Source of the DNA: Oceanispirochaeta sp. M1
GTDB taxonomy: Bacteria > Spirochaetota > Spirochaetia > DSM-2461
Assembly (NCBI RefSeq): GCF_003346715.1
Contig: NZ_QQPQ01000039.1
Coordinates: 1-42,560, forward strand
Reading direction: 5' to 3'
Length of the DNA: 42,560 nucleotides
In this document: in pieces, positions 8,012 through 16,356 of the stretch
Layout of the letters: the number at the start of each line of letters is the position of its first letter
Numbering within the stretch: the stretch's first letter is position 1
Program-made: the position numbers and the translations under genes
Notes under the pieces: model-generated
The model's database searches: none
Told to the model about the DNA's origin: nothing
The model's input: the letters and a program-made list of their open reading frames with translations, nothing else

Positions 8012-9586
8012 TTATTCTTCAAGAACCACATTGTTGTAGTAGAAGTTGATCGCATCGATCAGAGCTTCCCATGAAGCCTCAATGATGTTTTCCGAAACAC
8101 CTACTGAGTCCCATGTTGATTTATTGTCGGTGAAAGTAATAAATACTCTGACCTTTGCGGCTGTCGCCTCTTCGGGGTTGAGAACACGAACCCTGTAGTC
8201 CGAGAGGTGAATATTCTTCAAGAAGGGGAAACTGGGGATCAGGGCATCACGAACCGAGGCGTTCAGTGTATCAACGGGACCTTCACCGACTGCCGCTCCC
8301 ATATGTTCAATGCCACCGGCATTAAGAAACATACGTCCCACTGTCTTGCTCTTGCTGTCCATGGTCTTGTAGGACTCAAGATGATAGTTCTTAAGCTCAA
8401 ACAGGGGAGTGAATTTGTCCAGAGCCTTTCTCATGATCACGTCAAATGAGGCTTCCGCCGCTTCGTATTCATATCCTTCCATCTCTTTCTTCTTCAGAGT
8501 GTCAGTCAGAGAAGCTACGATATGGGAGTTCTTGTTGAAATCACCGTATTTTGCCAGTTTTCTTACTATGGTAGATTTTCCGGCCAGTTCTGAAAGGAGA
8601 ATGCGTCTTGAGTTTCCAACCAGGGCACTGTCCATATGTTCCATAAGGTGTTCAGCCTTGGCCAGAACATCAGCGTGCTGTCCGGCTTTGTGACTGAATG
8701 CTGACTCTCCCACATAGGCCTGATTCTTTTCAGGAATGATATTCGCTTTTTCTGCTGTGAAGCGGGAAAGTTTAGTCAGCTCTTTCAGGTGTTCCCCTGC
8801 ATGGATCTTTTTATCCATTTTAAGAACCAGATTGGGGATGATGGCACAGAGGTTGGCGTTTCCGACTCTCTCTCCCCAGCCGTTGATTGTTCCCTGTACG
8901 TGTACTGCTCCTGCATCAACAGAAAGGATGGTGGAGGCAACCGCTGTTCCGGTATCATCATGGAAATGAACTCCCAGGGGCGCCAGGTTCATACCATGCA
9001 GCTGATTTATTGTAGCAATAGCTGTCTGGGGAAGTGTTCCGCCGTTTGTGTCACACATTACCAGACAATCTGCACCGGCTTCGCTTGCTGTCTGCAGAAC
9101 TTTCAACGCATATTCCTTATTATGGATATAACCGTCAAAGAAATGCTCCAGGTCAAAAATTATTTCACGTCCTTCACCTTTTAGATAGCTGACTGAGTCA
9201 AAAATCATGTTCAGATTCTCTTCCAGGCTTGTATTCAGAACTTCCTGAGCATGGGCATCCCAAGCCTTACCCACAATAACTACTGTGGGAGTTTCGGCCT
9301 GAAGCAGGGCGCTGATATGAGCATCCTGGGAGGCTTTACCATCGGGTTTGCGGGTGGAGCCGAATGCACAGATCTTTGAGTGCTTCAGGTTGAGAGAACG
9401 GACTTCTTTGAAAAAAGCAGTTTCCCGTTCGGAAGCCAGAGGAAATCCGCCTTCAATATAGTCAATTCCGAAGCTGTCGAGCATTTCTGCAATCTCAAGT
9501 TTGTCTTTCAGGGTAAAGTTGATTCCCGTACCCTGTGTACCATCCCGTAAAGTAGTATCAAATACAGCAATTTCAGATTGTCCCAT
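8012..9586 (-). CDS. cimA: Citramalate synthase (LeuA-type)
   Basis: A 524-residue protein of the HMGL/2-isopropylmalate synthase superfamily, citramalate synthase branch. It condenses pyruvate with acetyl-CoA to (R)-citramalate, the first step of the threonine-independent isoleucine route. FDTTLRDGTQG (residues 9-19) is the catalytic and metal motif. HFHDD with His207/His209 and GERVGNANL (238-246) complete the active site. The C-terminal third is the LeuA-dimer type allosteric domain. Length and the DTTLRDGTQG-GI-F start match the CimA group rather than LeuA. GAGAGG precedes the start. No other isoleucine genes are adjacent, and no leader peptide was seen. Confidence 0.9.
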   Translation of the reverse strand: MGQSEIAVFDTTLRDGTQGTGINFTLKDKLEIAEMLDSFGIDYIEGGFPLASERETAFFKEVRSLNLKHSKICAFGSTRKPDGKASQDAHISALLQAETPTVVIVGKAWDAHAQEVLNTSLEENLNMIFDSVSYLKGEGREIIFDLEHFFDGYIHNKEYALKVLQTASEAGADCLVMCDTNGGTLPQTAIATINQLHGMNLAPLGVHFHDDTGTAVASTILSVDAGAVHVQGTINGWGERVGNANLCAIIPNLVLKMDKKIHAGEHLKELTKLSRFTAEKANIIPEKNQAYVGESAFSHKAGQHADVLAKAEHLMEHMDSALVGNSRRILLSELAGKSTIVRKLAKYGDFNKNSHIVASLTDTLKKKEMEGYEYEAAEASFDVIMRKALDKFTPLFELKNYHLESYKTMDSKSKTVGRMFLNAGGIEHMGAAVGEGPVDTLNASVRDALIPSFPFLKNIHLSDYRVRVLNPEEATAAKVRVFITFTDNKSTWDSVGVSENIIEASWEALIDAINFYYNNVVLEE

Positions 9587-9621
9587 GCTTATACCTCTCA
9601 GGTTCTAAATAAAAGAACTCG

Positions 9622-9650
9622 TTGCTAATCATGTTAAATAGCAATAAAAT
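9622..9650 (+). promoter_or_regulatory. Promoter of the 9657 gene, with inverted repeat; predicted leaderless
   Basis: TTGCTA (9622-9627), a 17-base spacer and TAAAAT (9645-9650) end six bases before the ATG at 9657, so transcription should begin at the start codon. The -35 box is one arm of a perfect inverted repeat TTGCTA-N11-TAGCAA (9622-9644) that fills the spacer, a possible operator. The divergent cimA start is 35 bases upstream of the -35 box. Confidence 0.55.
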
Positions 9651-9656
9651 AGTTTT

Positions 9657-11378
9657 ATGGGTAAAGATAATGTATTTGACAGGCTTGTGAAAGACCTTTC
9701 TTCCGAAGAAAGACGTAAAATGATCGAAAAAATGGAAGAAAATATCCATGTTAGTCAAGAACCAATGGATAATCACGTTGAAAATGAGTCTATTCAGTCA
9801 ATAGAAGACGAATATAAGGCACTTCCTTGGTTAGATAAGATGATAATATTTCTGCAATCGCTATTTTTGATGAAAGATAAGCTGGAATTGACAAAAAAGC
9901 ATGTGGTAAAGGCTGTTGCGAGGCAGTTGTCTTACCTCAGTCCCGATCTTATTGATGTAAAACATCAGGCTCTGTCCGGAGAGTTCTGTAAAAAACTGAA
10001 AGATGTAGAATATTCGGCAAGCTTTATTAAACATCCTCTTTCAGGTTGCTTTGGTATTGATAAGGTTAAGTTCTATGCCTTGATCGGACAGTTGGAATTC
10101 CAGCAGCTCCATGATTCTCTCAAAGATAAGGTTGATCCACTGGATATGGGACGGAAAAATCCCAATATGGGCGGCCCTGCAATCAGGAAAAAGATCAGTG
10201 AGGATACGGAGGTGCTTCTTGCTCAGATAGGGAGAGAAGACCGCATGAGAATGATGGAGACCACCAGGACTCTCAATACGCTTTATCAGTTAAGTCTCTT
10301 TCCCTATGACCAGATTACCAGCCAGTTTCCCGACTCTCCTGACGGAACCCTGCTTGCCGCAGGTTTCTCCAATGTGAAAGATTCACTTGTGCAATTGGCA
10401 GCTATTCTGAAATCCTTTAAGACTGTGCCTTCGATCAAGCTGCTTGAAGCTGTGTTTCTCCTTTATTATTCAGATGATGAATCGGATGAATCTTCACTTG
10501 ATGAGAAAATTACTGAAAGCATCGAAAGGTGTAATACACTTTTTCAGAAAATACGTGAGTTTAATAATGCAGTTCCTCTCTCAGAGCTGATGAAAGTTCT
10601 TATGGAAGATCCTTTTTATCAGATTCCTGTCTCCGTAGGAGGAGAGGACTGGTTCTATTTCTACAGGCAGTTCTGGATGGATTCCCTGTCGGAACAGTTT
10701 AGAATCTTTACCCGGGAGAAGAAGCTTGGGGAACTCGCCTTGGAATTGCAGCGCTACTGGGATCTTCCCGAGCTCAGTTTTATCCCCGAATACAGTCCTA
10801 ATGAAAAATATATGGCCTTTGCCTACTCCATGGCGGCGCTGAATACTTTTTTTGAGGAGAATTATCAGAAGAAACTTTACTATCCCATGAAGATTATTCT
10901 GGTGGATGGTAACTTCTATAAAAAGAATAATCGGGAAGAGTACGAAAAAACTTTTCAGATCCTTGTAAAATTCGGAGACCGTCTGAGATGGTTCTCAAGC
11001 AAACTGGCCCCCGAAGGGGATACATCGGGGGCAATAAGAAAGGCCAGTCATGAATACAGGGACAACCCTGAGGAGATGGACCTGAAGATTCTAAGCCTTT
11101 GTAACAGACTCAACCGGGATGCCGAGCTTATACTGGAAGATTCAATTGCCTGTCTTGAAAGTATGGGTAAGCTGATGAACGGTGTGGTTATGGGTAATGG
11201 TGGAAGTTATGATACCATTTCTAATTTTTCTGAGCTGGGCGGCCGTAGTAATGATGAGCTGAGACAGAGTGTAACCGAGTCGGCTGATGATATTCATAAA
11301 ATTACCCATGGGCTTCAGGATCTATTCCAGTTGGAGAAAGAAAAACTGAGAGAATTTTCAAAGGAGGAGAGAGAGTAG
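9657..11378 (+). CDS. Conserved-looking spirochaete protein of unknown function (573 aa)
   Basis: I do not recognise an enzymatic motif. The protein is soluble-looking with no signal peptide or membrane segment, is rich in charged helices, and begins VKDLSSEERRKMIEKMEENI. It has a hydrophobic patch IIFLQSLFLMKDKLELTKKHVV around residues 63-85, long mixed alpha regions and an acidic stretch DDESDESSLDE near residue 275. I recall large uncharacterised proteins of this style in Treponema (possibly the DUF5312 family), but I could not verify that. The ATG has no Shine-Dalgarno and sits directly after a promoter. At its stop codon GGAGAGA (11366-11372) can pair with TCTCTCC (11380-11386), without a clear T-run. 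Confidence 0.8.
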   Translation: MGKDNVFDRLVKDLSSEERRKMIEKMEENIHVSQEPMDNHVENESIQSIEDEYKALPWLDKMIIFLQSLFLMKDKLELTKKHVVKAVARQLSYLSPDLIDVKHQALSGEFCKKLKDVEYSASFIKHPLSGCFGIDKVKFYALIGQLEFQQLHDSLKDKVDPLDMGRKNPNMGGPAIRKKISEDTEVLLAQIGREDRMRMMETTRTLNTLYQLSLFPYDQITSQFPDSPDGTLLAAGFSNVKDSLVQLAAILKSFKTVPSIKLLEAVFLLYYSDDESDESSLDEKITESIERCNTLFQKIREFNNAVPLSELMKVLMEDPFYQIPVSVGGEDWFYFYRQFWMDSLSEQFRIFTREKKLGELALELQRYWDLPELSFIPEYSPNEKYMAFAYSMAALNTFFEENYQKKLYYPMKIILVDGNFYKKNNREEYEKTFQILVKFGDRLRWFSSKLAPEGDTSGAIRKASHEYRDNPEEMDLKILSLCNRLNRDAELILEDSIACLESMGKLMNGVVMGNGGSYDTISNFSELGGRSNDELRQSVTESADDIHKITHGLQDLFQLEKEKLREFSKEERE

Positions 11379-11406
11379 TTCTCTCCCCACCTTTCAGGCT
11401 GTTTTA

Positions 11407-11435
11407 TTGACTATTCAGACTAATTCTGCTTAAAT
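11407..11435 (+). promoter_or_regulatory. Sigma-70 promoter of argS
   Basis: TTGACT (11407-11412), 17-base spacer and TTAAAT (11430-11435). The predicted start near 11442 leaves a short leader that carries GAGGCGG ahead of the ATG at 11466. Confidence 0.6.
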
Positions 11436-11465
11436 CCTTTAAACCGAGAAACATGCGAGGCGGAT

Positions 11466-13214
11466 ATGGATAAACAGAAAAAACAATGGCTTGAACTGAT
11501 GTCACAGGCTCTGGAAAGTGCAGCAAAAGAGAAAGGACTGGATCTGTCTGATTTCTCCAGTAGAATTATTGTTGAGCATCCACCCCGACCCGAAATGGGA
11601 GACCTGGCTTTTCCCATGTTTCCTTTTGCTAAAGATTTCAGAACAGCACCTCCCGCTATTGCAGCAGCAGTTGTGGAGGCTTTGGGTTCCGATATTCCCG
11701 GCTCAGTAAAAACAGCAGGTCCCTATGTAAATATTTTTCTGGACAGGCCTGCTCTGATTGCAGACCTTATTGAAGAGAGCAGCACCAGTGAGTATGGATA
11801 CTCTGATCTTCTTGCCGGTCAGAAAATTATGGTTGAATTCTCATGTCCCAATACAAATAAACCACTCCACCTCGGTCATCTGAGAAACGATGCCATCGGT
11901 GAAAGTATATCAAGAATATTAATCGCCTCGGGTGCGGAGGTTCAGAAAGTGAACCTTATTAATAACCGGGGTGTCCATATTTGCAAGTCCATGCTGGCTT
12001 ATCAGAAATTTGGCGAGGGTGCTACACCCGAATCAACCGGCCGGAAGGGTGATCATCTGGTTGGTGATTACTATGTAAAATTCAATCAGTGGTCCAAGGA
12101 GGATGAAACAGCCGAAACACAGGCTCAGGATATGCTTCGTAAATGGGAAGAGGGTGATAAGGAAATTGTTGCCCTCTGGAAACGGATGAATAAATGGACC
12201 ATTGACGGTATTTCTGAAACCTATAAAAATACCAATATCTCTTTTGACAAATATTATTATGAAAGCGACACCTATCTTTCCGGAAGGGATGAGGTGGTGA
12301 AAGGGTTGGAAGCGGGAGTCTTTTATAAGGATGACGACGGCAGTATCCGCCTGGATCTTTCAGATATCGGAATGGATACCAAGGTTATGCTCCGCTCTGA
12401 CGGTACTTCGGTCTACATGACTCAGGACCTGGGTACAGCCATTGCCAGACACGGAGATTTTCCCTTTGACAGGCTGATTTATGTTGTGGGTGCCGAACAG
12501 GAGTATCACTTCCAGGTTCTGTTCCATGCACTCAAGAGCTTAGGTTATTCATGGGCGGAAATGCTTTTCCATCTCTCCTACGGTATGGTCAATCTTCCCG
12601 AGGGGAAGATGAAGTCCAGAGAGGGGACTGTGGTGGATGCGGATGATCTGCTTAAAACACTCTCCGAAATGGCAAGTGACGAGATAAGAAATAAAGAAAG
12701 AGCCGACACTGTAGGTGATGTGGAAGAGACGGGGCATAAAATTGCTCTTGCAGCTCTTCATTATTTCCTTCTCCAGGTGTCACCTTATAAGGATATGATC
12801 TTTAATCCTAAAGAATCACTGTCATTTAACGGGAATACAGGACCTTATCTGCAGTATATGAGTGCCCGTATCAGCTCTATGCTTGAAAAATTTGAGGAAC
12901 AGAAAGGGGACTATGAAGGTATTGCCCCCGATTATTCTGTTCTCAGTTCTGATGCTGAGTGGGAACTGGTGAAAAACCTGAGTTCTTTCCCCGGAGCAGT
13001 ACGCTCTGCGGCCTCAGATCTGAACCCTTCAGCTGTAGCCTGTCATCTCTATGACACGGCTAAAAGTTTCAGCCGTTTTTATCATGACTGCCCCATCCTG
13101 GGCATTGATGACAAGGTGCTGACCATAAGCAGAATAGAGCTAACTCGATCTGCACTGCAGGTACTTAAGAACGGATTTGAACTGGTGAACATTCCATTCC
13201 TCAGTAAGATGTAA
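11466..13214 (+). CDS. argS: Arginyl-tRNA synthetase
   Basis: ArgRS (582 residues), a class I aminoacyl-tRNA synthetase that charges tRNA-Arg. The N-terminal ~110 residues fit the tRNA D-loop-binding domain. VEFSCPNTNKPLHLGHLRND carries the HLGH signature, and GKMKSREGTVV stands at the KMSKS loop position. The C-terminal DALR anticodon-binding domain is visible around SPYKDMIFNPKESLSFNGNTGPYLQYMSAR and beyond. ArgRS often departs from a canonical KMSK loop, so this is not unusual. A ribosome site GAGGCGG precedes the ATG, and the gene has its own promoter. Confidence 0.95.
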   Translation: MDKQKKQWLELMSQALESAAKEKGLDLSDFSSRIIVEHPPRPEMGDLAFPMFPFAKDFRTAPPAIAAAVVEALGSDIPGSVKTAGPYVNIFLDRPALIADLIEESSTSEYGYSDLLAGQKIMVEFSCPNTNKPLHLGHLRNDAIGESISRILIASGAEVQKVNLINNRGVHICKSMLAYQKFGEGATPESTGRKGDHLVGDYYVKFNQWSKEDETAETQAQDMLRKWEEGDKEIVALWKRMNKWTIDGISETYKNTNISFDKYYYESDTYLSGRDEVVKGLEAGVFYKDDDGSIRLDLSDIGMDTKVMLRSDGTSVYMTQDLGTAIARHGDFPFDRLIYVVGAEQEYHFQVLFHALKSLGYSWAEMLFHLSYGMVNLPEGKMKSREGTVVDADDLLKTLSEMASDEIRNKERADTVGDVEETGHKIALAALHYFLLQVSPYKDMIFNPKESLSFNGNTGPYLQYMSARISSMLEKFEEQKGDYEGIAPDYSVLSSDAEWELVKNLSSFPGAVRSAASDLNPSAVACHLYDTAKSFSRFYHDCPILGIDDKVLTISRIELTRSALQVLKNGFELVNIPFLSKM

Positions 13215-13224
13215 ATGTCGGCAC

Positions 13225-13253
13225 TTGACCAAGTTACGCCTAAATGGTATACC
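13225..13253 (+). promoter_or_regulatory. Promoter of the rplU operon, bracketed by an inverted repeat
   Basis: TTGACC (13225-13230), 17-base spacer and TATACC (13248-13253). The inverted pair GGCACT (13220-13225) / AGTGCC (13259-13264) flanks the promoter. Its right arm lies at the expected start point, so it could be an operator or, if transcribed from upstream, a leader hairpin. Confidence 0.65.
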
Positions 13254-13293
13254 CATTGAGTGCCAAAATAATAGATTGTTGAGGTTAACTGAA

Positions 13294-13608
13294 ATGTATG
13301 CACTAGTAGAAATCAAAGGCAAACAGTATAAAGCTGAAAAAGGTGCTGTGTTAAAGGTCGACAAATTTGACAAACAGTCCGGTGACAAAGTGGAATTCGA
13401 TTCCGTACTGCTTATTTCCGGTGAGGGAGATCCTATCGTAGGTTCACCTTATGTGGATGGAGCAAAAGTTACTGCCGTTGTCAAAAGTAATGTCAAAGAC
13501 CCTAAAGTCAAAGTATTCAAGTTTAAAAGAAGAAAAGGCTACAGAAGAACACAGGGACATCGTCAGAATTATACTCTGCTTACGGTAGAAGATATCCTGG
13601 GCGCTTAA
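13294..13608 (+). CDS. rplU: 50S ribosomal protein L21
   Basis: L21 (104 residues, normal length) binds 23S rRNA in the large subunit. MYALVEIKGKQYKAEKGAVLKVDKF is the standard start, and KVKVFKFKRRKGYRRTQGHRQNYT carries the basic C-terminal signature (KRRK-YR--GHRQ). I chose ATG 13294 because GAGG lies ten bases upstream and the homologous start is here. An upstream in-frame extension to 13225 overlaps the promoter and is not coding. This is the first gene of the rplU-prp-rpmA-obg cluster. Confidence 0.95.
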   Translation: MYALVEIKGKQYKAEKGAVLKVDKFDKQSGDKVEFDSVLLISGEGDPIVGSPYVDGAKVTAVVKSNVKDPKVKVFKFKRRKGYRRTQGHRQNYTLLTVEDILGA

Positions 13609-13619
13609 GAAGCGAACCT

Positions 13620-13961
13620 GTGATACGGATTGTTCTAACCTTCGGAGATTCCGGTCTTTTAAAGACCCTGACATCTCAAGGTCACGCAAATAGAACAACT
13701 GATCTGCCGAGTGAAGCCTGTGCGGGTGTCTCAGTTCTGCTGAGAACGGCTGCCAGGCTCTTTAGTCATACTGATGGTATAGAAATCATCGGTGGGGCTG
13801 AAAGAGAGGGGCATCTTGAACTTGAGGTTCTTGATGTTTCTGACAGGTACCATGAATGGTTCAGAGGTACTGTTGATATGTTAATGTTAGGGCTGCGGGA
13901 TTTACAAGAAGAGTATCCCGGCAGCATTCAAATTAAAACTACAGACGTGAGGAAACGATAA
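13620..13961 (+). CDS. prp: Ribosomal-processing cysteine protease Prp homologue
   Basis: A 113-residue homologue of Prp (YsxB), encoded between L21 and L27 as in many bacteria. In Firmicutes Prp removes an N-terminal extension from L27 (known). Catalytic His22 (in SQGHA) and Cys34 (in [11 protein letters not shown]) sit at the same residue numbers I recall for Staphylococcus aureus Prp. The start is GTG at 13620, twelve bases after the rplU stop. Its TAA overlaps the rpmA ATG by one base. The odd point is that the neighbouring L27 starts directly at the mature sequence and has no extension to remove, so the substrate here is unclear. Confidence 0.85.
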   Translation: MIRIVLTFGDSGLLKTLTSQGHANRTTDLPSEACAGVSVLLRTAARLFSHTDGIEIIGGAEREGHLELEVLDVSDRYHEWFRGTVDMLMLGLRDLQEEYPGSIQIKTTDVRKR

Positions 13962-14218
13962 TGGCTCATAAGAAAGGTGGAGGAAGCTCCAAAAACGGAA
14001 GAGATTCCAATTCTCAGAGACTGGGTGTCAAAAGATTTGGTGGTCAGCTTGTTAAATCCGGAGAAATTCTTGTCCGTCAGAGAGGAACTAAAGTACACCC
14101 CGGTGAAAATGTAGGTATTGGTAAAGATGATACCCTTTTTGCAACCGAGGCTGGAAATGTTCTCTTTCATGACAAAAAAGGCAAAAAAAGAGTTTCTATT
14201 GTCGCTAAGGGCGAATAA
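13961..14218 (+). CDS. rpmA: 50S ribosomal protein L27
   Basis: L27 (85 residues) has an N-terminal tail that reaches the peptidyl-transferase centre. [20 protein letters not shown] and [28 protein letters not shown] are the family signature. The sequence begins MAHKKG, as in proteobacteria, without the LQFFA-type cleavable extension of Firmicutes. GAGGAAACG precedes the start, and the ATG overlaps the prp stop. The stop is followed ten bases later by obg. Confidence 0.96.
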   Translation: MAHKKGGGSSKNGRDSNSQRLGVKRFGGQLVKSGEILVRQRGTKVHPGENVGIGKDDTLFATEAGNVLFHDKKGKKRVSIVAKGE

Positions 14219-14227
14219 TAATATTCT

Positions 14228-15214
14228 ATGCAAGGATTTATAGACGAAACTCGTCTTGAAGTATACTCAGGTGAGGGAGGCGCTGGTAGCGTTTCCTTCC
14301 GGAGAGAGAAATACGTCCCTCAGGGCGGTCCGGACGGTGGTGACGGAGGTCGTGGGGGTAATGTTGTTTTTCTTGTTAAAAATAACTTGAAAACACTATC
14401 CCATCTGAGCCGAAAACACGTATATAGAGCAGTTAATGGTTACGGCGGCAAGGGTAAGCGTATGCATGGTAAAAACGGCGAAGCCGTTATTATCGAAGTA
14501 CCCCCCGGAACCATTGTCCGTGATTATCAGACAAATGATGTACTTAAAGACTTCTCTGAAAACGTTGATGGTGAAGAATGGACATTTCTGCAGGGCGGTA
14601 ACGGTGGTCAGGGAAACTGGCACTTTCGAACATCCCGTAAACAGACCCCCCGTTTTGCTCAGCCTGGAATGCCTGGGGAATATGCAGAAATTAAACTGGA
14701 ATTAAATCTGATTGCCGATATCGGTTTTGTAGGATTTCCAAGTGTAGGTAAATCGAGCCTCCTTAAGGCTCTGACAAATGCCAATCCAAACGTAGCTTCT
14801 TATCCTTTTACGACAAAGATTCCCAATCTGGGTATGCTTCGTCTGGGTGAAAAGGACATTGTACTGGCGGATATTCCAGGAATTATCGAAGGTGCATCCC
14901 ATGGACTCGGTCTCGGGTTACAGTTTTTGAAACATATTTCAAGAACAGCTGGACTTGCCTTTTTGATAGATCTGGGAGAAGACGATTTTCATGATACCTA
15001 TTCCAAGCTCCTTGTTGAGCTGAAAGAATATAATCCTGAGCTTCTGGACAAACCGAGAATGCTTCTCGGTACCAAAATTGATCTGGAAATTGCTCGGGAA
15101 AATCTAGAAAAACTACAGGGACTTTATCCTGAGGAGCATGTCATAGCCGTATCTGTTTTTTCCAGGGAAGGTCTGGATGAACTGAAGCTGGCCATGCTGA
15201 AAATGGCAACCTGA
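14228..15214 (+). CDS. obg: GTPase Obg (CgtA)
   Basis: Obg (328 residues) is a GTPase that assists 50S assembly and links growth to GTP/ppGpp. The glycine-rich Obg fold occupies residues ~1-158 (FRREKYVPQGGPDGGDGGRGG). The G domain follows with G1 GFPSVGKSS, the switch segment YPFTTKIPNLG, G3 DIPGIIEGAS and G4 GTKID. There is no C-terminal OCT domain, which many bacterial Obg proteins also lack. No clear ribosome site lies in the ten bases after rpmA, so translation is probably coupled. Confidence 0.95.
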   Translation: MQGFIDETRLEVYSGEGGAGSVSFRREKYVPQGGPDGGDGGRGGNVVFLVKNNLKTLSHLSRKHVYRAVNGYGGKGKRMHGKNGEAVIIEVPPGTIVRDYQTNDVLKDFSENVDGEEWTFLQGGNGGQGNWHFRTSRKQTPRFAQPGMPGEYAEIKLELNLIADIGFVGFPSVGKSSLLKALTNANPNVASYPFTTKIPNLGMLRLGEKDIVLADIPGIIEGASHGLGLGLQFLKHISRTAGLAFLIDLGEDDFHDTYSKLLVELKEYNPELLDKPRMLLGTKIDLEIARENLEKLQGLYPEEHVIAVSVFSREGLDELKLAMLKMAT

Positions 15215-15215
15215 A

Positions 15216-15788
15216 ATGAAACTTGTCATGCTGGGGGGGACTTATAATCCTCCCCATCTGGGACACCTCAATATTGCCGAAGCCGTAAGAATTAAGTTCG
15301 GCTATGATAAACTGGTACTTGTTCCCTCCTATAGACCCGCTCACAAAAATATAAGTGAAGATGTCAGCTTTCAGCAGAGACTGAAAATGGTGGAACTCTC
15401 AGTTCAGAATTGGGAGCATGTCATTGTTTCCCCCTGTGAGTACGAACGAAAGGGTATATCCTACAGCATTGATACAATCAGATATTTTAAAGAGCTCTAC
15501 TCTCTGGACAGTAAACCCGGTCTTATTATCGGTGACGATCTTGTTCCCGGATTTTCTCGCTGGCATAAGGCTGACGAGCTGTGCCTGGAGGCGGATATCA
15601 TTGTTTGTCACAGAGGCCGACCGGAAGATCTTGATTTTCCCTATCCTCACCGCTATTTTGAGAATCCAATTTTTGAAGCATCATCAACAGATATCCGTAA
15701 TTCAATAAAATCAGGCGGAGATGTACAGAATCTTCTACCTCAGGATGTGCTGAACTATATCCGGCAGGAGAAGCTCTATGGAGCTTGA
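15216..15788 (+). CDS. nadD: Nicotinate-nucleotide adenylyltransferase
   Basis: NadD (190 residues) adenylates nicotinate mononucleotide to deamido-NAD, the step after NadC. The nucleotidyltransferase motif GGTYNPPHLGHLNIA is at the N-terminus, and SSTDIRNSIKSGG is the C-terminal ISSTxIR motif. The start codon lies two bases after the obg stop, and the C-terminus overlaps yqeK by 11 bases. nadC and nadB lie 2.5 kb downstream, so three NAD synthesis genes are in this window. Confidence 0.93.
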   Translation: MKLVMLGGTYNPPHLGHLNIAEAVRIKFGYDKLVLVPSYRPAHKNISEDVSFQQRLKMVELSVQNWEHVIVSPCEYERKGISYSIDTIRYFKELYSLDSKPGLIIGDDLVPGFSRWHKADELCLEADIIVCHRGRPEDLDFPYPHRYFENPIFEASSTDIRNSIKSGGDVQNLLPQDVLNYIRQEKLYGA

Positions 15789-16356
15789 ATCTCTACTGCT
15801 GAAAAGAGGGGAGTCTGATCTCAGTAAAAAACGCTGGAACCACTGTCTCCGGACTGCGGACTATGCACTTTTTCTGGCTGAGCATTACTCTGTTGAACCT
15901 GGTATGCTGCGCATTGCCGCCCTGGCTCATGATCTTGCAAGGGAATGGGATAAAGGAAGGATTCATGAAGCGGCTTTGAAGGATCAGCGGACTCTGTCTG
16001 AGTTCAATAGGCAGCATCCGGTTCTGCAGCATGGTTTCGCCGCCGCCTGGCTTCTTCGAAATGAGTATAATGTCACTGATCAGTCCCTGTTGGATGCTGT
16101 CCGTTATCATACGACAGGACATCCTCTGATGGATGAGGCAGGCCTTATTCTCTTTGCAGCGGACTATATGGAGCCGGGTCGTAAACATCTGGATGACAGC
16201 GTACGCAGCAGCCTGCTGGTGCAGCCGCTGGACTCAATGATTCTTCAGATTCTGGATGCCATGGCAGAGCATCTGCAGTCCGGGAACAACTTGCTCTCTC
16301 CTGACAGCAGGGAGTTGTATCAAAAGCTCAGGAAAGGTTACAATAAGCCTTTATGA
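15778..16356 (+). CDS. yqeK: YqeK-family HD-domain phosphohydrolase (probable Ap4A hydrolase)
   Basis: This 192-residue HD-domain protein fits YqeK, which hydrolyses diadenosine tetraphosphate symmetrically in Firmicutes (known for the family). Metal-binding residues are visible: His22 in RWNHCLRTADYA, the His51-Asp52 pair in ALAHDLAREWDKG, and later histidines in HPVLQHG and RYHTTGHP. FAADYMEPGR is the YqeK C-terminal signature. It sits in the usual place between nadD and the LCP gene and overlaps both (11 and 4 bases), so the three are co-translated. Confidence 0.88.
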   Translation: MELESLLLKRGESDLSKKRWNHCLRTADYALFLAEHYSVEPGMLRIAALAHDLAREWDKGRIHEAALKDQRTLSEFNRQHPVLQHGFAAAWLLRNEYNVTDQSLLDAVRYHTTGHPLMDEAGLILFAADYMEPGRKHLDDSVRSSLLVQPLDSMILQILDAMAEHLQSGNNLLSPDSRELYQKLRKGYNKPL

